Assembly: GCF_016612505.1 (NCBI RefSeq)
Contig: NZ_JAENRR010000007.1
Location: forward strand, 1-64,000
Length of the DNA stretch: 64,000 nucleotides
Source of the DNA: Carboxylicivirga marina
GTDB lineage: Bacteria; Bacteroidota; Bacteroidia; Bacteroidales; Marinilabiliaceae
Reading direction: 5' to 3'
Shown here: positions 17,751 to 27,245 of the stretch, piece after piece
Position numbering within the stretch: position 1 is the first letter of the stretch
Layout: each line of letters begins with the position of its first letter
The notes under the pieces: model-generated
Seen by the model: only the letters and a program-made list of their open reading frames with translations
What the model was told of the DNA's origin: nothing
Databases searched by the model: none
Position numbers and translations under genes: made by a program

Positions 17751-18260
17751 TTATTCAGAAAGTAATTGTGCATATATCTGATGGTTTTCATCATCGAAAC
17801 AAACAAATATAACTTTGCTAAGTGACTTACTTTTAAAACTCTTAACTGCATTAACAGCCACTTCGGCAGCCTCCGATTTTGGATACCCATAAACTCCGGT
17901 GCTAATATTGGGGAAAGCAATTGTACTCAGCTGATGTTCTTCAGCCAATTTTAAGGAATTGAGGTAACATGACTGAAGCTTAGTCTTTTCGTCATTATTT
18001 CCACCTTTCCAAATTGGACCAACCGTGTGTATCAGGTTTTTAGCAGGAAGCAAACCGCTGGTCGTTAAAACGGCTTCTCCTGTTGGGCATCCCCCTTGTC
18101 TTTCTCTAATTAAACGACATTCAGCCATAATCTCCGGACCTCCTGCTTTATGTATTGCTCCATCAACACCACCGCCACCCATCAAGCCAGAGTTGGCAGC
18201 ATTCACAATCGCATCAACATGTATTTGGGTAATATCACCTTTCATAAGTTCCAGTTCCAT
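17751..18260 (-). CDS. Macrodomain protein, O-acetyl-ADP-ribose deacetylase type
   Basis: A 169-residue stand-alone macrodomain. It has the ADP-ribose-binding signatures [26 protein letters not shown] and [23 protein letters not shown], as in YmdB/MacroD-type enzymes that hydrolyse O-acetyl-ADP-ribose or remove mono-ADP-ribose. It starts 6 bases after the YdeI-like gene, so the two are probably co-transcribed. No DarT-like ADP-ribosyltransferase is adjacent, so a DarTG-type toxin system is not supported. Confidence 0.92.
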   Translation of the reverse strand: MELELMKGDITQIHVDAIVNAANSGLMGGGGVDGAIHKAGGPEIMAECRLIRERQGGCPTGEAVLTTSGLLPAKNLIHTVGPIWKGGNNDEKTKLQSCYLNSLKLAEEHQLSTIAFPNISTGVYGYPKSEAAEVAVNAVKSFKSKSLSKVIFVCFDDENHQIYAQLLSE

Positions 18261-18266
18261 ACCAAT

Positions 18267-18743
18267 CTATTTTAGATGTTTATCTTTTAAATAATCCATC
18301 ATCTTAATGATGCGTTTCACTTTTGTTTCTTCCTTTTTAGCTTCATAAATCCAGCTAATGAATTCTTGCTGCTGATTTGTAGTCTCCTTTTTCAGTGCTT
18401 CCAAAAGACGATTGTCTTCCAATTCAAAACATTCAATGATTTCCTGGGGGATATCAACTGGTAAATTATCAGGAAATAATTTTATTCGTACAATATCACC
18501 TTCCTGCTTACCAATTGCTTTTCGTATTGCAGCTTTAACGGGTAACATCATATTCCCATTACCCAAAGGCATCAAGCGAGCATGTTTCAGTTCATAATCA
18601 TCAATAAACCCATGTACCTTTATCCAGTTAAACCACGCATGTTTATCTGGTTTTACCTCTGTGATTTCGGCATATGTCCAGCCACCTTTACCGGGAAATT
18701 TCTGTAGTGTGTATGGCTTATCAACCAAGATTGAATTATTCAT
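18267..18743 (-). CDS. DUF1905 / YdeI-like (OmpD-associated) protein
   Basis: A 158-residue cytoplasmic protein. The N-terminal half (residues about 8-90) matches DUF1905 (GGWTYAEI, KVHGFIDDYELKHARLMPLGNGNMMLPVKAAIRKAIGKQEGD). The C-terminal half is a helical YdeI-like segment (PQEIIECFE, FISWIYEAKKEETKVKRI). Family members are described as bacteriocin-protection or OmpD-associated proteins with no settled biochemistry. It is co-directional with the macrodomain gene, 6 bases upstream of it. Confidence 0.85.
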   Translation of the reverse strand: MNNSILVDKPYTLQKFPGKGGWTYAEITEVKPDKHAWFNWIKVHGFIDDYELKHARLMPLGNGNMMLPVKAAIRKAIGKQEGDIVRIKLFPDNLPVDIPQEIIECFELEDNRLLEALKKETTNQQQEFISWIYEAKKEETKVKRIIKMMDYLKDKHLK

Positions 18744-18762
18744 CGCCTTAATTTATACAAGC

Positions 18763-18789
18763 AAAAAGAGAAGGACAAAAGGCCTTCTC
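18763..18789 (-). terminator. Terminator of the glsA-porin operon
   Basis: GAGAAGG (18768-18774) pairs with CCTTCTC (18783-18789). On the minus strand the stem is followed by TTTTTGC, just after the porin stop codon. Confidence 0.75.
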
Positions 18790-18814
18790 GGTTTGATAAT
18801 GCTTATTGTGATTT

Positions 18815-19993
18815 TTATTTGCTTGAGAAACTATATTTAAACGAAAACTGTACTTTAACGATGTCAGAAGTAAAACCATCGGAAAAGTTTTTTCGCTTTC
18901 CATATTGCAATTCAACACCAGCCATCACATTTTTAACTGGATAATACAAAAGGTTAGCTAATGCGTATTGGCCTTGGGCATAAGAGTCGGGAGCCTGTGC
19001 ATTTGCATGATCGATATCAAGCATTGAAAAGCCTGCCGAACTACTAAATTGTTCGTTCCAACGATGATCAATAAAAGCGACTATTCCAAGGACAGGTTGC
19101 GCTGCACCTTTAATGGGCATTGATGGGTCATCTGGATTATTTTCAATTCCAATATCGATTCCTCCATCATTCATATAATTTTGAACAGCCTCACCATACA
19201 TCACTTGAAATCGTCCGACAGTTGACTTTGTAAAATGCACGTTAGAACTCAGATTTAATCCCCAGCCCATTGCACTATCTGTTAAATCAATATTGTCATT
19301 ATCATTTAAATCGTCCCACTCGATGTACCGTAACATCGTTGCCAGCTCAAGGTAGCCCCAATTAAAAGCCTGACGATATTCAGCTGAGAAATCAGGAAGT
19401 GGAAAACGGCCATGCACCTCATCCCAATAGCCATTTTGTTGATAAACACCACCATCGGCACTTGCTCCCGGACGTTCGAGGGCAAAAGTTAATCGTGTAT
19501 CTCCTTTTATTGGCATCCACCTAAATTGGATATTTCGAAAGAAAACCATGCCTGTAGGCCCCCAATATTCAATGGTGTTCGGAAACACATCGATATCCAT
19601 GAATGGGCTCCAATACTGCCCGGCTCCAAACTGCCCCAACTCACCATAAGCATGTCGTAATCGAAAGGTTGTTTGACCGGCATCTACCCCTGTACCGAAT
19701 AATTCAAATTCAAAAATAATTTTTAAATCACCTAAATCATTCGGAACAATACTCTCCACTCCTAAGCGTGTTTGTCTCACTCCGTAAAAAACATTTCCAT
19801 CAGGGTTATATTGGCCGTCGTAGCTTGGTAGTTGTGATGGCCTTACCACATCAGTCCAATCCGGATGAATCTGGTTAAAATTATACCCCATATCCGCCAT
19901 AGCATGTCCGTATATTCTAAAACTAGCATTCTGCTCTTGGGCATTAAGAGAAAAATTAAGCAATAAGATTGTCAATGAAATTAGTGCTTTCAT
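18815..19993 (-). CDS. Outer-membrane porin, DcaP-like
   Basis: A 392-residue exported beta barrel with signal peptide MKALISLTILLLNFSLNA and QEQNASFRIYGHAMADMGY at the mature start. It has many amphipathic strands (FRIYGHAM, VRQTRLGVES, LKIIFEFELFG) and a C-terminal strand ending in FSFKYSFSSK. The repeated pattern of conserved acid/aromatic strands fits DcaP-type or general porins. I use ATG 19993, which gives a clean signal peptide; the longer frame to 20050 overlaps glsA. It follows periplasmic glutaminase by 28 bases, so it may supply glutamine or small solutes to the periplasm. Confidence 0.8.
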   Translation of the reverse strand: MKALISLTILLLNFSLNAQEQNASFRIYGHAMADMGYNFNQIHPDWTDVVRPSQLPSYDGQYNPDGNVFYGVRQTRLGVESIVPNDLGDLKIIFEFELFGTGVDAGQTTFRLRHAYGELGQFGAGQYWSPFMDIDVFPNTIEYWGPTGMVFFRNIQFRWMPIKGDTRLTFALERPGASADGGVYQQNGYWDEVHGRFPLPDFSAEYRQAFNWGYLELATMLRYIEWDDLNDNDNIDLTDSAMGWGLNLSSNVHFTKSTVGRFQVMYGEAVQNYMNDGGIDIGIENNPDDPSMPIKGAAQPVLGIVAFIDHRWNEQFSSSAGFSMLDIDHANAQAPDSYAQGQYALANLLYYPVKNVMAGVELQYGKRKNFSDGFTSDIVKVQFSFKYSFSSK

Positions 19994-20021
19994 ATTGAAT
20001 ATTAGTCTCATAATATGCGAT

Positions 20022-21068
20022 TTACTCAACTCCCACTGATTGAGGATCAAAAATATTTATTTGTAACTGCTTAGATATATACGCTATAGCCTTTTGAGCT
20101 CTAACACTATTTCCGGCAGCATCAACACGGGGCGAAAAAGCAGCAATCGCACCTTTTCCTGGCACAATTGCGACAATACCTCCGCCTACTCCACTTTTGG
20201 CAGGTAATCCGGTAATGTAAGACCATGTACCTGAATAATCGTACATACCACATGATAACATGATTGATAATATATGTGGTACATTATCCGGACTTATAAC
20301 ATTTTCACCCGTAAAAGGATTGGTTCCATCAGCCGCAAGTGTTGCTCCCATAGCTGCCAGCTGTTCGGTATTTGCTCCTACTGAACACTGTTTGGTATAC
20401 AAATCAACAGCTTCTTCCGGATCATTGTACATCACTCCGTAAGCCTGAAGTAGCCGTGCGATGGCTTGGTTTCTTCCATTAGTTGCAGCTTCTGACTCGT
20501 AAACATCATTTAGAATCGTTAACTCATTACCCGCACAAGCACTATAAAAAGCCAGAATTTCTTCCCATTTCTCTTTCTCAGATTCTCCATCGAGCAAACT
20601 TGTTGTGGCAATGGCGCCAGCATTTACCAATGGATTACCAACACGAGTTGGTTGCTGCTCAATTGCAGTCACCGAATTAAAGGGCAAGCCTGTTGGTTCT
20701 GCACCTAATTTGTCTAAAATTGCTTGTTGTCCCATTTGATCCATTATCATAGCCAAGGTATATACCTTTGAGATGGATTGAATTGAAAATGTATGATTCA
20801 CATCACCTACTGAAAATACTTTTCCATCAACTGTTACTACACATATTCCAAATAATTCAGGATCAACTTTCGCAAGTTCAGGAATATAATCTGCAGGTGA
20901 ACCAGATTTATCAGCGGCAAATTTCTGATGGGCATCTTTTAGAATTTGTTCTAATCGCTCATAGTCAGGCGCTACAGGACTTTTTGCTTTTTGTGCTAAA
21001 ACAGTATTACTGAATACAATACTTATAAGCAATACTATAAACGGGATAGGTTTCGCATTTTTTTTCAT
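20022..21068 (-). CDS. glsA: Periplasmic glutaminase A
   Basis: A 348-residue glutaminase hydrolysing L-glutamine to glutamate and ammonia. The first 25 residues form a signal peptide (IPFIVLLISIVFSNTVLA, then QKAK), so it is exported, unlike the cytoplasmic E. coli enzymes. It shows the serine-dependent active-site box FSIQSISKV (Ser98-x-x-Lys101), plus the family blocks NPLVNAGAI, SGVGGGI and FSPRVD. Length is near the usual 310 plus a signal peptide. It is first in an operon with the porin gene. Confidence 0.93.
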   Translation of the reverse strand: MKKNAKPIPFIVLLISIVFSNTVLAQKAKSPVAPDYERLEQILKDAHQKFAADKSGSPADYIPELAKVDPELFGICVVTVDGKVFSVGDVNHTFSIQSISKVYTLAMIMDQMGQQAILDKLGAEPTGLPFNSVTAIEQQPTRVGNPLVNAGAIATTSLLDGESEKEKWEEILAFYSACAGNELTILNDVYESEAATNGRNQAIARLLQAYGVMYNDPEEAVDLYTKQCSVGANTEQLAAMGATLAADGTNPFTGENVISPDNVPHILSIMLSCGMYDYSGTWSYITGLPAKSGVGGGIVAIVPGKGAIAAFSPRVDAAGNSVRAQKAIAYISKQLQINIFDPQSVGVE

Positions 21069-21214
21069 CGTTATTTTATTATTTAAGAAAATTCTATTCT
21101 GTGAAACAACACTAACTCATCATTAATCATGTAAAAGTTATTGAAAGCACTTCAGCAAGTCAATATTGAGGCAATATTTGAAGTATAATTAACCAATGAA
21201 TTCTCCCGAGCAAC

Positions 21215-21222
21215 TATCTTTG
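21215..21222 (+). promoter_or_regulatory. -7 promoter box immediately before ttcA
   Basis: TATCTTTG matches TAnnTTTG and ends only four bases before the ttcA ATG at 21227. If it is the real promoter, the transcript would be leaderless or nearly so. Confidence 0.5.
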
Positions 21223-21226
21223 CACC

Positions 21227-21967
21227 ATGCAAAAGAGGTATACAAAACAAGAACAGGCTTTTATTCAGAAGGTACGCCAAACAGCTGGTAAAGCTATCAA
21301 CCAATACAATATGATCTCAGCTGATGACACCGTTATGGTAGCGGTTTCAGGAGGAAAAGACAGCTTGGCTCTTTTGGAGATTTTATCATCCAGAAGAAAA
21401 GGCATGCCAATACATTATAACATTCATGCTGCTCACATTATTACCGAGGATGTGCCATACCAAATCGATACAGTGTGGTTGCAGCAATTTTGTGAAGATT
21501 TAAATGTGACATTACATCTGGTAACAACAAAGGCCAACCTTGCAACGGCCGGTAAGAAAAAGCCTTGTTTTGCGTGTTCACGTAATCGTCGAAAAGAACT
21601 TTTTCAACTCACTCATTCATTAGGCATCAAAAAATTAGCTTTCGGCCACCATCTGGATGATGCAGTAGAAACTTTAGTGATGAATATGGCACAACATGCT
21701 AATATTTCATCTATACCAGCTCAACTTCAAATGTTTGAAAATAAACTTGAAGTAATACGTCCTTTAATACTTTTAACCAATGCTGAAATGAAGGAATATG
21801 CGAGATTGTTGAATTTTCAATCCTTAAAAAAGGAATGCCCTTATGAGGACCATACTATTCGACAAAAAGCTCGTGACATTGTAGAACAGATGACGTCCAT
21901 AAATCCGAAAGCACGCATTAACTTATATAATTCAATGAAAAAAATTGATTTTGAGTATTTACCTTAA
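21227..21967 (+). CDS. ttcA: tRNA 2-thiocytidine biosynthesis protein TtcA-like
   Basis: A 246-residue PP-loop ATPase that thiolates cytidine 32 in tRNAs. The PP-loop VAVSGGKDSLALLEIL lies near residue 42, CxxC (CFACSRNRRKEL) near residue 111 and the further family stretch FGHHLDDAVETLVMNMA follows. CxxC plus SGGKDS is the TtcA/TtuA arrangement that carries an iron-sulfur cluster. It is monocistronic and convergent with cbiA, overlapping its end by 4 bases. Confidence 0.9.
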   Translation: MQKRYTKQEQAFIQKVRQTAGKAINQYNMISADDTVMVAVSGGKDSLALLEILSSRRKGMPIHYNIHAAHIITEDVPYQIDTVWLQQFCEDLNVTLHLVTTKANLATAGKKKPCFACSRNRRKELFQLTHSLGIKKLAFGHHLDDAVETLVMNMAQHANISSIPAQLQMFENKLEVIRPLILLTNAEMKEYARLLNFQSLKKECPYEDHTIRQKARDIVEQMTSINPKARINLYNSMKKIDFEYLP

Positions 21968-23274
21968 CTCATTATTAATTCAATAAAATTCTTCATTTTT
22001 TGGGGCTGGCCAAGGTAAATATGAAAATACGAGGACCAGGCATTAGCTGTTCGATAGATTGGCATCATTACCTTTGTACCACGAGCCGATAGAGCATTTA
22101 TATCAGCCTTTTTAGCACTACTCTCTGAAACAACTGAATAATGAAACTCATGCCCCTTATACTCCTCTCCATCAACATATACTGAGCGATACCCCAATTT
22201 TAACTTCATATTCTTCAGTGAAGTTTTATAATCAAATATACCTATCATTTGATGGGTTGAATCATCCTGCAATTCAACTGACGTTCCCAAATACATCATG
22301 CCACCACATTCGGCAATCAACTTTCCTCCTCCCTTTTCAAACTTTCGAATCGATTCAATCATTGATATATTCTCACTTAATTGCTTGGCAAATAACTCCG
22401 GATATCCACCAGGGAACCACAATACATCACAACGAGGTATTTTACTATCATTAAGCGGACTAAAATATATTACTTCACCTATTTGTTTTAATGCATCAAC
22501 ATTGGCCGGGTACATAAAATTAAAGGCCTCATCATTGGCAATCCCAAACCTTAGTCGTGGTAAATCCGATGCGCTTATGCTTTTTTTAGTTGGCTCAATA
22601 TTTTTAAATGATATTCGCAATAAGCTATCTAGATCAACATTTTCCTGTATTAACTCACACGCTGCATCAACAGCGTTCAGAATACTAGCATCATCGGTTA
22701 ATGAAAGTCCTAAATGACGAGATTCCATCGTTAACCTTTCATCTTTTCGAACATAACCCAATGTAGTAACACCAGCATCTTCAGCAGCTTCCTTTAAAAA
22801 CTGATAATGAGAATCACCCGAAACTTTATTAAAAATAACTCCCTGAACCTTTACCTTGGGATTAAAATTCTTAACCCCATAAAGCAAAGGCGCCACCGAA
22901 TAGGCAGTAGCAGCAGCATTTACAATCAAAACAACTGGTAAATCAAGAACCTGGGCTATTTCTGCAGAACTTCCTTTGTCGCGCCTGGCCCCATCAAACA
23001 AACCCATTACGCCTTCCACTACTCCAACATCAGCATTACACATCTTCGATTGAAAAACATCTCTCACATGATCTTCATCTGACATCCATAGATCGAGATT
23101 ATATGAAGCGCGCCCGGCTATTTTCGCATGATGGATAGGATCAATATAATCAGGCCCGCATTTAAATGGCTGAACCTCCAGACCATTTGCTTTCAGAGCC
23201 TTTATCAAACCAAGCGTTACAATGGTTTTGCCCGAATTACTTGAGGGTGCAGCAATTAAAAAACTATTCTTCAT
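21964..23274 (-). CDS. cbiA: Cobyrinate a,c-diamide synthase
   Basis: A 436-residue two-domain enzyme that amidates cobyrinate side chains a and c with glutamine and ATP in cobalamin synthesis. The N-terminal dethiobiotin-synthetase-like domain has the P-loop APSSNSGKT (residues 9-17) and CGPDYIDP. The C-terminal class I glutamine amidotransferase domain has the nucleophile loop AECGGMMYLG and a late His (EYKGHEFHYS). I start at ATG 23272-23274, directly before the conserved KNSFLIAAP; the longer frame is not family-like. No cobalamin riboswitch or other cob/cbi gene is nearby. A -7 box is at 23309-23316. Confidence 0.93.
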   Translation of the reverse strand: MKNSFLIAAPSSNSGKTIVTLGLIKALKANGLEVQPFKCGPDYIDPIHHAKIAGRASYNLDLWMSDEDHVRDVFQSKMCNADVGVVEGVMGLFDGARRDKGSSAEIAQVLDLPVVLIVNAAATAYSVAPLLYGVKNFNPKVKVQGVIFNKVSGDSHYQFLKEAAEDAGVTTLGYVRKDERLTMESRHLGLSLTDDASILNAVDAACELIQENVDLDSLLRISFKNIEPTKKSISASDLPRLRFGIANDEAFNFMYPANVDALKQIGEVIYFSPLNDSKIPRCDVLWFPGGYPELFAKQLSENISMIESIRKFEKGGGKLIAECGGMMYLGTSVELQDDSTHQMIGIFDYKTSLKNMKLKLGYRSVYVDGEEYKGHEFHYSVVSESSAKKADINALSARGTKVMMPIYRTANAWSSYFHIYLGQPQKMKNFIELIMS

Positions 23275-23308
23275 CAGTTCAAGTATTGGTATTAAATAGG
23301 TTGTGACG

Positions 23309-23316
23309 CAAAGATA
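23309..23316 (-). promoter_or_regulatory. -7 promoter box for cbiA
   Basis: On the minus strand this reads TATCTTTG, 34 bases before the cbiA ATG. Confidence 0.5.
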
Positions 23317-23397
23317 ATTAATTGGTGATGGATCTTTATTTAAAACCAATTTGTCTTTTTTAATACCCACATAATGCTGTAAACCAAAAAATAGCAG

Positions 23398-23405
23398 TAC
23401 CTTTG
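23398..23405 (+). promoter_or_regulatory. -7 promoter box for typA/bipA
   Basis: TACCTTTG, an exact TAnnTTTG match, ends 21 bases before the ATG at 23427. It forms a divergent promoter pair with the cbiA box. Confidence 0.55.
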
Positions 23406-23426
23406 CGGCTCATTTGGATTTTAGCT

Positions 23427-25223
23427 ATGCAAGAGATTAGAAACGTAGCCATTATTGCGCACGTTGACCACGGCAAAACAACCCTGGTTGACAAGATGTT
23501 AATGGCGGGAAAGCTGTTTAAAGACCACCAGGATGTTGGTGAACTAATTATGGACAGCAACGACTTGGAACGTGAACGCGGTATCACCATCCTGTCGAAA
23601 AACGTATCGGTAATGTGGAAAGGTGTTAAAATTAACATTATTGACACACCGGGTCACTCCGATTTTGGAGGTGAAGTTGAACGAGTATTAAACATGGCCG
23701 ATGGCGTATTGCTATTAGTTGATGCCTTTGAAGGGCCGATGCCTCAAACACGTTTCGTACTTCAAAAAGCCATTTCTCTTGGACTAAAACCAATTGTGGT
23801 CATCAACAAAGTTGATAAGCCAAACTGTCGTCCTGAAGAGGTTCATGAAGATGTTTTTGACCTTATGTTCTCATTGGATGCAACCGAAAATCAATTAGAT
23901 TTTCCATCGGTTTACGGTTCAGCCAAAGAAAACTGGATGAGCACTGACTGGAAAAAGAAGACCGATAATATTGAGGCTGTTTTTGATGCTATCTTAGAGC
24001 ACATTCCTTCACCGGAATACAACAAAGGAACACCACAATTACAAATTACATCCTTAGACCACAGTAAATACCTGGGCCGAATTGCCATTGGACGTTTGCA
24101 CCGTGGTGAGCTAAAAGTAAATCAGGACGTAAGCCTTGTGAAGCGTGATGGCAGCATTGCCCGCACACGCATCAAAGAACTTAACGTTTTTGATGGACTG
24201 GGTCGTTCAAAGGTTGAGCAGGTTTCATGCGGCGAACTATGTGCTTTAATTGGTATTGAAAATTTCGATATTGGCGATACCATTGCTGATTTTGAAAATC
24301 CTGAGCCACTAGAGCCAATCGCTATTGACGAACCAACCATGAGTATGTTATTTACCATTAACAACTCACCATTTTTTGGTAAAGATGGAAAGTACGTGAC
24401 ATCGCGTCACATAAAAGAGCGTCTGGACAAAGAACTAGAGAAAAACTTAGCCTTACGTGTTGAGGAGACTGATTCTGCAGATGCATGGAACGTTTATGGA
24501 CGTGGTGTTCTTCATTTATCTGTTTTGATTGAAACAATGCGTCGTGAAGGCTATGAATTACAGGTTGGCCAGCCACGCGTTATCATTAAAGAAGAGCTTG
24601 GTGAAAAATTAGAACCGGTTGAAGATTTAACCATTGACCTACCTGAAGAACATTCGGGCAAAGCCATTGAAATGGTGACACAGCGCAAAGGTGAGTTGAC
24701 TTCGATGGAGAAGAAAGGCGAACGCGTACATTTAGAGTTCAATATTCCATCACGTGGTATAATTGGCTTACGTAGCAATATGCTGACAGCTACTCAAGGA
24801 GAAGCCATTATGGCTCACCGTTTTATTGAGTTCCAACCTTGGAAAGGTGATATTGAAAAGCGTATCAATGGTTCATTAATTGTAATTGAATCTGGTACTT
24901 CTATTGCTTACGGAATGGACAAGCTTCAGGACAGAGGTAAATTCTTTATTGCTCCACAGGAAGACGTATACATGGGTCAGGTAATTGGCGAAAACAATCG
25001 CGAAGGTGACTTGACTATCAATGTTACAAAAGCTAAGAAAATGAGCAACATGCGTTCTTCTGGTGCTGATGATAAAGTAAAACTAGCTCCTCCAATTCGC
25101 TTTAGCCTTGAAGAAGCTTTGGAATACATTCAAGGCGATGAATATGTTGAAGTAACACCTTCTAGCATTCGTCTAAGAAAAATATTACTTTTAGAGCACG
25201 AACGTAAACGCGCTACTAAATAA
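23427..25223 (+). CDS. typA: Ribosome-binding GTPase TypA/BipA
   Basis: A 598-residue translational GTPase that assists 50S assembly and cold/stress growth. The G domain has G1 AHVDHGKTT near residues 10-18, G3 DTPGHSDFG and G4 NKVDK. It is followed by domain II, two EF-G-like domains and the BipA-specific C-terminal domain (IPSRGIIGLRSNMLTATQGEAIM). Length is typical (about 600). I start at ATG 23427, after which the conserved IRNVAIIAHVDHGKTT follows; the earlier in-frame codon is TTG. A strong terminator follows at 25263-25296. Confidence 0.97.
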   Translation: MQEIRNVAIIAHVDHGKTTLVDKMLMAGKLFKDHQDVGELIMDSNDLERERGITILSKNVSVMWKGVKINIIDTPGHSDFGGEVERVLNMADGVLLLVDAFEGPMPQTRFVLQKAISLGLKPIVVINKVDKPNCRPEEVHEDVFDLMFSLDATENQLDFPSVYGSAKENWMSTDWKKKTDNIEAVFDAILEHIPSPEYNKGTPQLQITSLDHSKYLGRIAIGRLHRGELKVNQDVSLVKRDGSIARTRIKELNVFDGLGRSKVEQVSCGELCALIGIENFDIGDTIADFENPEPLEPIAIDEPTMSMLFTINNSPFFGKDGKYVTSRHIKERLDKELEKNLALRVEETDSADAWNVYGRGVLHLSVLIETMRREGYELQVGQPRVIIKEELGEKLEPVEDLTIDLPEEHSGKAIEMVTQRKGELTSMEKKGERVHLEFNIPSRGIIGLRSNMLTATQGEAIMAHRFIEFQPWKGDIEKRINGSLIVIESGTSIAYGMDKLQDRGKFFIAPQEDVYMGQVIGENNREGDLTINVTKAKKMSNMRSSGADDKVKLAPPIRFSLEEALEYIQGDEYVEVTPSSIRLRKILLLEHERKRATK

Positions 25224-25262
25224 TATAACCGGTAATTTTTGAATTATCGGGTTAGCAACCCT

Positions 25263-25296
25263 AAGGAGATGGCTATTTAGTCATCTCCTTTTTTTT
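25263..25296 (+). terminator. Terminator of typA, overlapping the end of the facing gene
   Basis: AAGGAGATG (25263-25271) pairs with CATCTCCTT (25282-25290), followed by a T-run to 25296. The right arm doubles as the last codons and stop of the opposing small membrane protein gene. Confidence 0.9.
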
Positions 25297-25636
25297 GATC
25301 AATCCATTTTCGATATCGCTCATCGGAGTAGTACACTATAAAATTCGCAACAAGCCCAGATACATAAAGCAATGCAGTAAAAACCACAAGTCCAATGACA
25401 ATGGACAAGTTCTCATATTCCTTGAGGTATTCGATTTCTCTTATAAACTCTCTTACGTAAGCAATTAAGAATCCTGCAATTATTAACGAAGGCAATAGGC
25501 TATAAAGACCGAAATATTGATTCTTCTTATGAAAACCAATGACCTCTGAAGGGCAAAATAAAAACTGAATTCTCTTCCTGCCTATCCAGGCCGGAATCAG
25601 GCACAATGCCATTAAAATTAAACCAATTACATCCAT
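25277..25636 (-). CDS. Small membrane protein, function unknown
   Basis: A 119-residue protein with three likely TM helices (residues about 3-18, 43-62 and 76-100), a basic loop after the first (RKRIQ) and a charged tail (DERYRKWIDQKKGDD). I do not recognise the family. It begins 4 bases after the amidase-side stop region and follows the amidase gene on the same strand, so it is probably co-transcribed with it. Its final codons lie inside the typA terminator. Confidence 0.65.
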   Translation of the reverse strand: MDVIGLILMALCLIPAWIGRKRIQFLFCPSEVIGFHKKNQYFGLYSLLPSLIIAGFLIAYVREFIREIEYLKEYENLSIVIGLVVFTALLYVSGLVANFIVYYSDERYRKWIDQKKGDD

Positions 25637-25640
25637 TAAA

Positions 25641-27245
25641 TCACTGTATCAAACTATTGACAAAATCCGGCTTCAACCTCTTCTGACTAACTTTCTCATA
25701 CAAATGTGCAATTTGTATTAAGCGACTCTCGGTCCAGGGCTTACCAAAGAATGAAACACCAATTGGTAAACCTTTTATATTTCCCGCTGGAACAGTAATA
25801 CTCGGATAGCCTGAAATAGCAGCTAACTGTGAACTTCCGCCTCCGAAATTGTCACCATTGACATAATCAATACTCCACGCCGGACCATTCGTTGGAGCCA
25901 TTAGTGCATCCAGCTTATGCTCATCAATCAACTTATCAATCCCTTGCTTACGCGATAGCTCTATACACTTCGCTTTAGCCTCTTTATATTTTTCATCATT
26001 TAAAGCATCAGTTTCATTAGCAGCTTCAAATATCTCTTGTTCAAACCATGGCATTATCTTTTCAGTATTCTTTTTATTGAATTCAATTAATTCAGCAAGG
26101 GTATTAAATCCACACTCAGGATGCGACTGAAGATACTTTTCCAAACCATCTTTAAACTCACAAATCAACACCGTCCATTCGTATTTCCACAAGCCTTTCG
26201 TTTCATCTGAAACAGCTACTTCGACAACATCAGCTCCTTTTTTCTTCAAGACATCAACCACCTCATCAACAATAAGTGAAACACGTTTATCAAAAGCTGA
26301 ACTTTCACTCAAATAACCAATGCAAGCTCCTTCCAAAACCGTATCATCAAAATTTAAATACACTGCTGGTTCTGATGGTTGATGTTTCGTTTTATCATCA
26401 GCTGCATCAATACCAGTTAGAGCCGTTAGTAACAGCGCAGCATCAGTCACTGTTCGAGCCATTGGACCTGCTGTATCCTGACTTTCAGAAATTGGGATAA
26501 TTCCTGAGCGAGATAAGAGGCCAACTGTTGGCTTAATTCCAACCACTCCATTAATTCCTGACGGGCAAACGATTGAACCATCTGTTTCAGTACCAATAGC
26601 CAAAGGCGTCAGGTTAGCTGAAACAGCAACAGCAGAACCTGATGATGAACCACAAGGTGTGCGATCAAGCACATAGGGGTTTCGTGTTTGACCACCCCTG
26701 CTACTCCAGCCACTACTTGAATTGCTTGAACGAAAATTAGCCCACTCGCTCAGATTAGTTTTTGCCAGAATTATCGCCCCGGCTTCACGCAATTTAGTAA
26801 CAATAAAAGCATCTTTCTTAGCCCGATGATTGGTCAAAGCCAAAGAACCGGCTGAAGTCACCATGGCATCAGCTGTGTCAATATTATCTTTAATAACAAC
26901 AGGAATCCCATGCAATGGGCCTCTTACTTTGCCAGATTTCCGTTCATCATCGAGCACTTTAGCAATTAATAAAGCCTCTTTGTTTACTTCAATAATAGAA
27001 TTAACCTTAGGTCCTGATTTATCAATCGCTTCTATTCGTTTCAAATACAATTGAACAATCTGTTGCGACGATAACTCACCTGATTTCAATTTTTGCTGTA
27101 GCTCAGCAACAGTTATCTCAGAGAGTTCAAAGTCATCAATAAAAGGTGGGTTTTCAGAACCCGTTTTATTGGCATTATTGCAGGCTGTTACACTTAGTCC
27201 CAGCCCCACTAACACAGAACTTTGAAGGAAATCACGACGTTTCAT
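25641..27245 (-). CDS. Amidase-signature enzyme, Tat-exported lipoprotein
   Basis: A 534-residue amidase family protein hydrolysing an unidentified amide. The N-terminus has a twin-arginine motif (KRRDFLQ) and a lipobox (LSVTAC, Cys22), so it is folded in the cytoplasm, exported by Tat and lipid anchored. The catalytic triad is visible: Lys119 in GIPVVIKDN, cis-Ser200 in CGSSSGSA and nucleophile Ser224 in TDGSIVCPSG. Related periplasmic amidases act on fatty amides or amide-containing substrates; the target is not deducible here. A small membrane protein gene follows, 4 bases away. Confidence 0.9.
   Translation of the reverse strand: MKRRDFLQSSVLVGLGLSVTACNNANKTGSENPPFIDDFELSEITVAELQQKLKSGELSSQQIVQLYLKRIEAIDKSGPKVNSIIEVNKEALLIAKVLDDERKSGKVRGPLHGIPVVIKDNIDTADAMVTSAGSLALTNHRAKKDAFIVTKLREAGAIILAKTNLSEWANFRSSNSSSGWSSRGGQTRNPYVLDRTPCGSSSGSAVAVSANLTPLAIGTETDGSIVCPSGINGVVGIKPTVGLLSRSGIIPISESQDTAGPMARTVTDAALLLTALTGIDAADDKTKHQPSEPAVYLNFDDTVLEGACIGYLSESSAFDKRVSLIVDEVVDVLKKKGADVVEVAVSDETKGLWKYEWTVLICEFKDGLEKYLQSHPECGFNTLAELIEFNKKNTEKIMPWFEQEIFEAANETDALNDEKYKEAKAKCIELSRKQGIDKLIDEHKLDALMAPTNGPAWSIDYVNGDNFGGGSSQLAAISGYPSITVPAGNIKGLPIGVSFFGKPWTESRLIQIAHLYEKVSQKRLKPDFVNSLIQ

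Noticed and set aside
17751-18743. Macrodomain plus neighbour as a DarTG-like toxin system
   Set aside because: The neighbour is a DUF1905/YdeI protein, not a DarT ADP-ribosyltransferase, and the macrodomain is of the stand-alone YmdB type.
23275-23426. Cobalamin riboswitch ahead of cbiA
   Set aside because: The space contains two -7 boxes and no room or B12-box-like sequence for the riboswitch.
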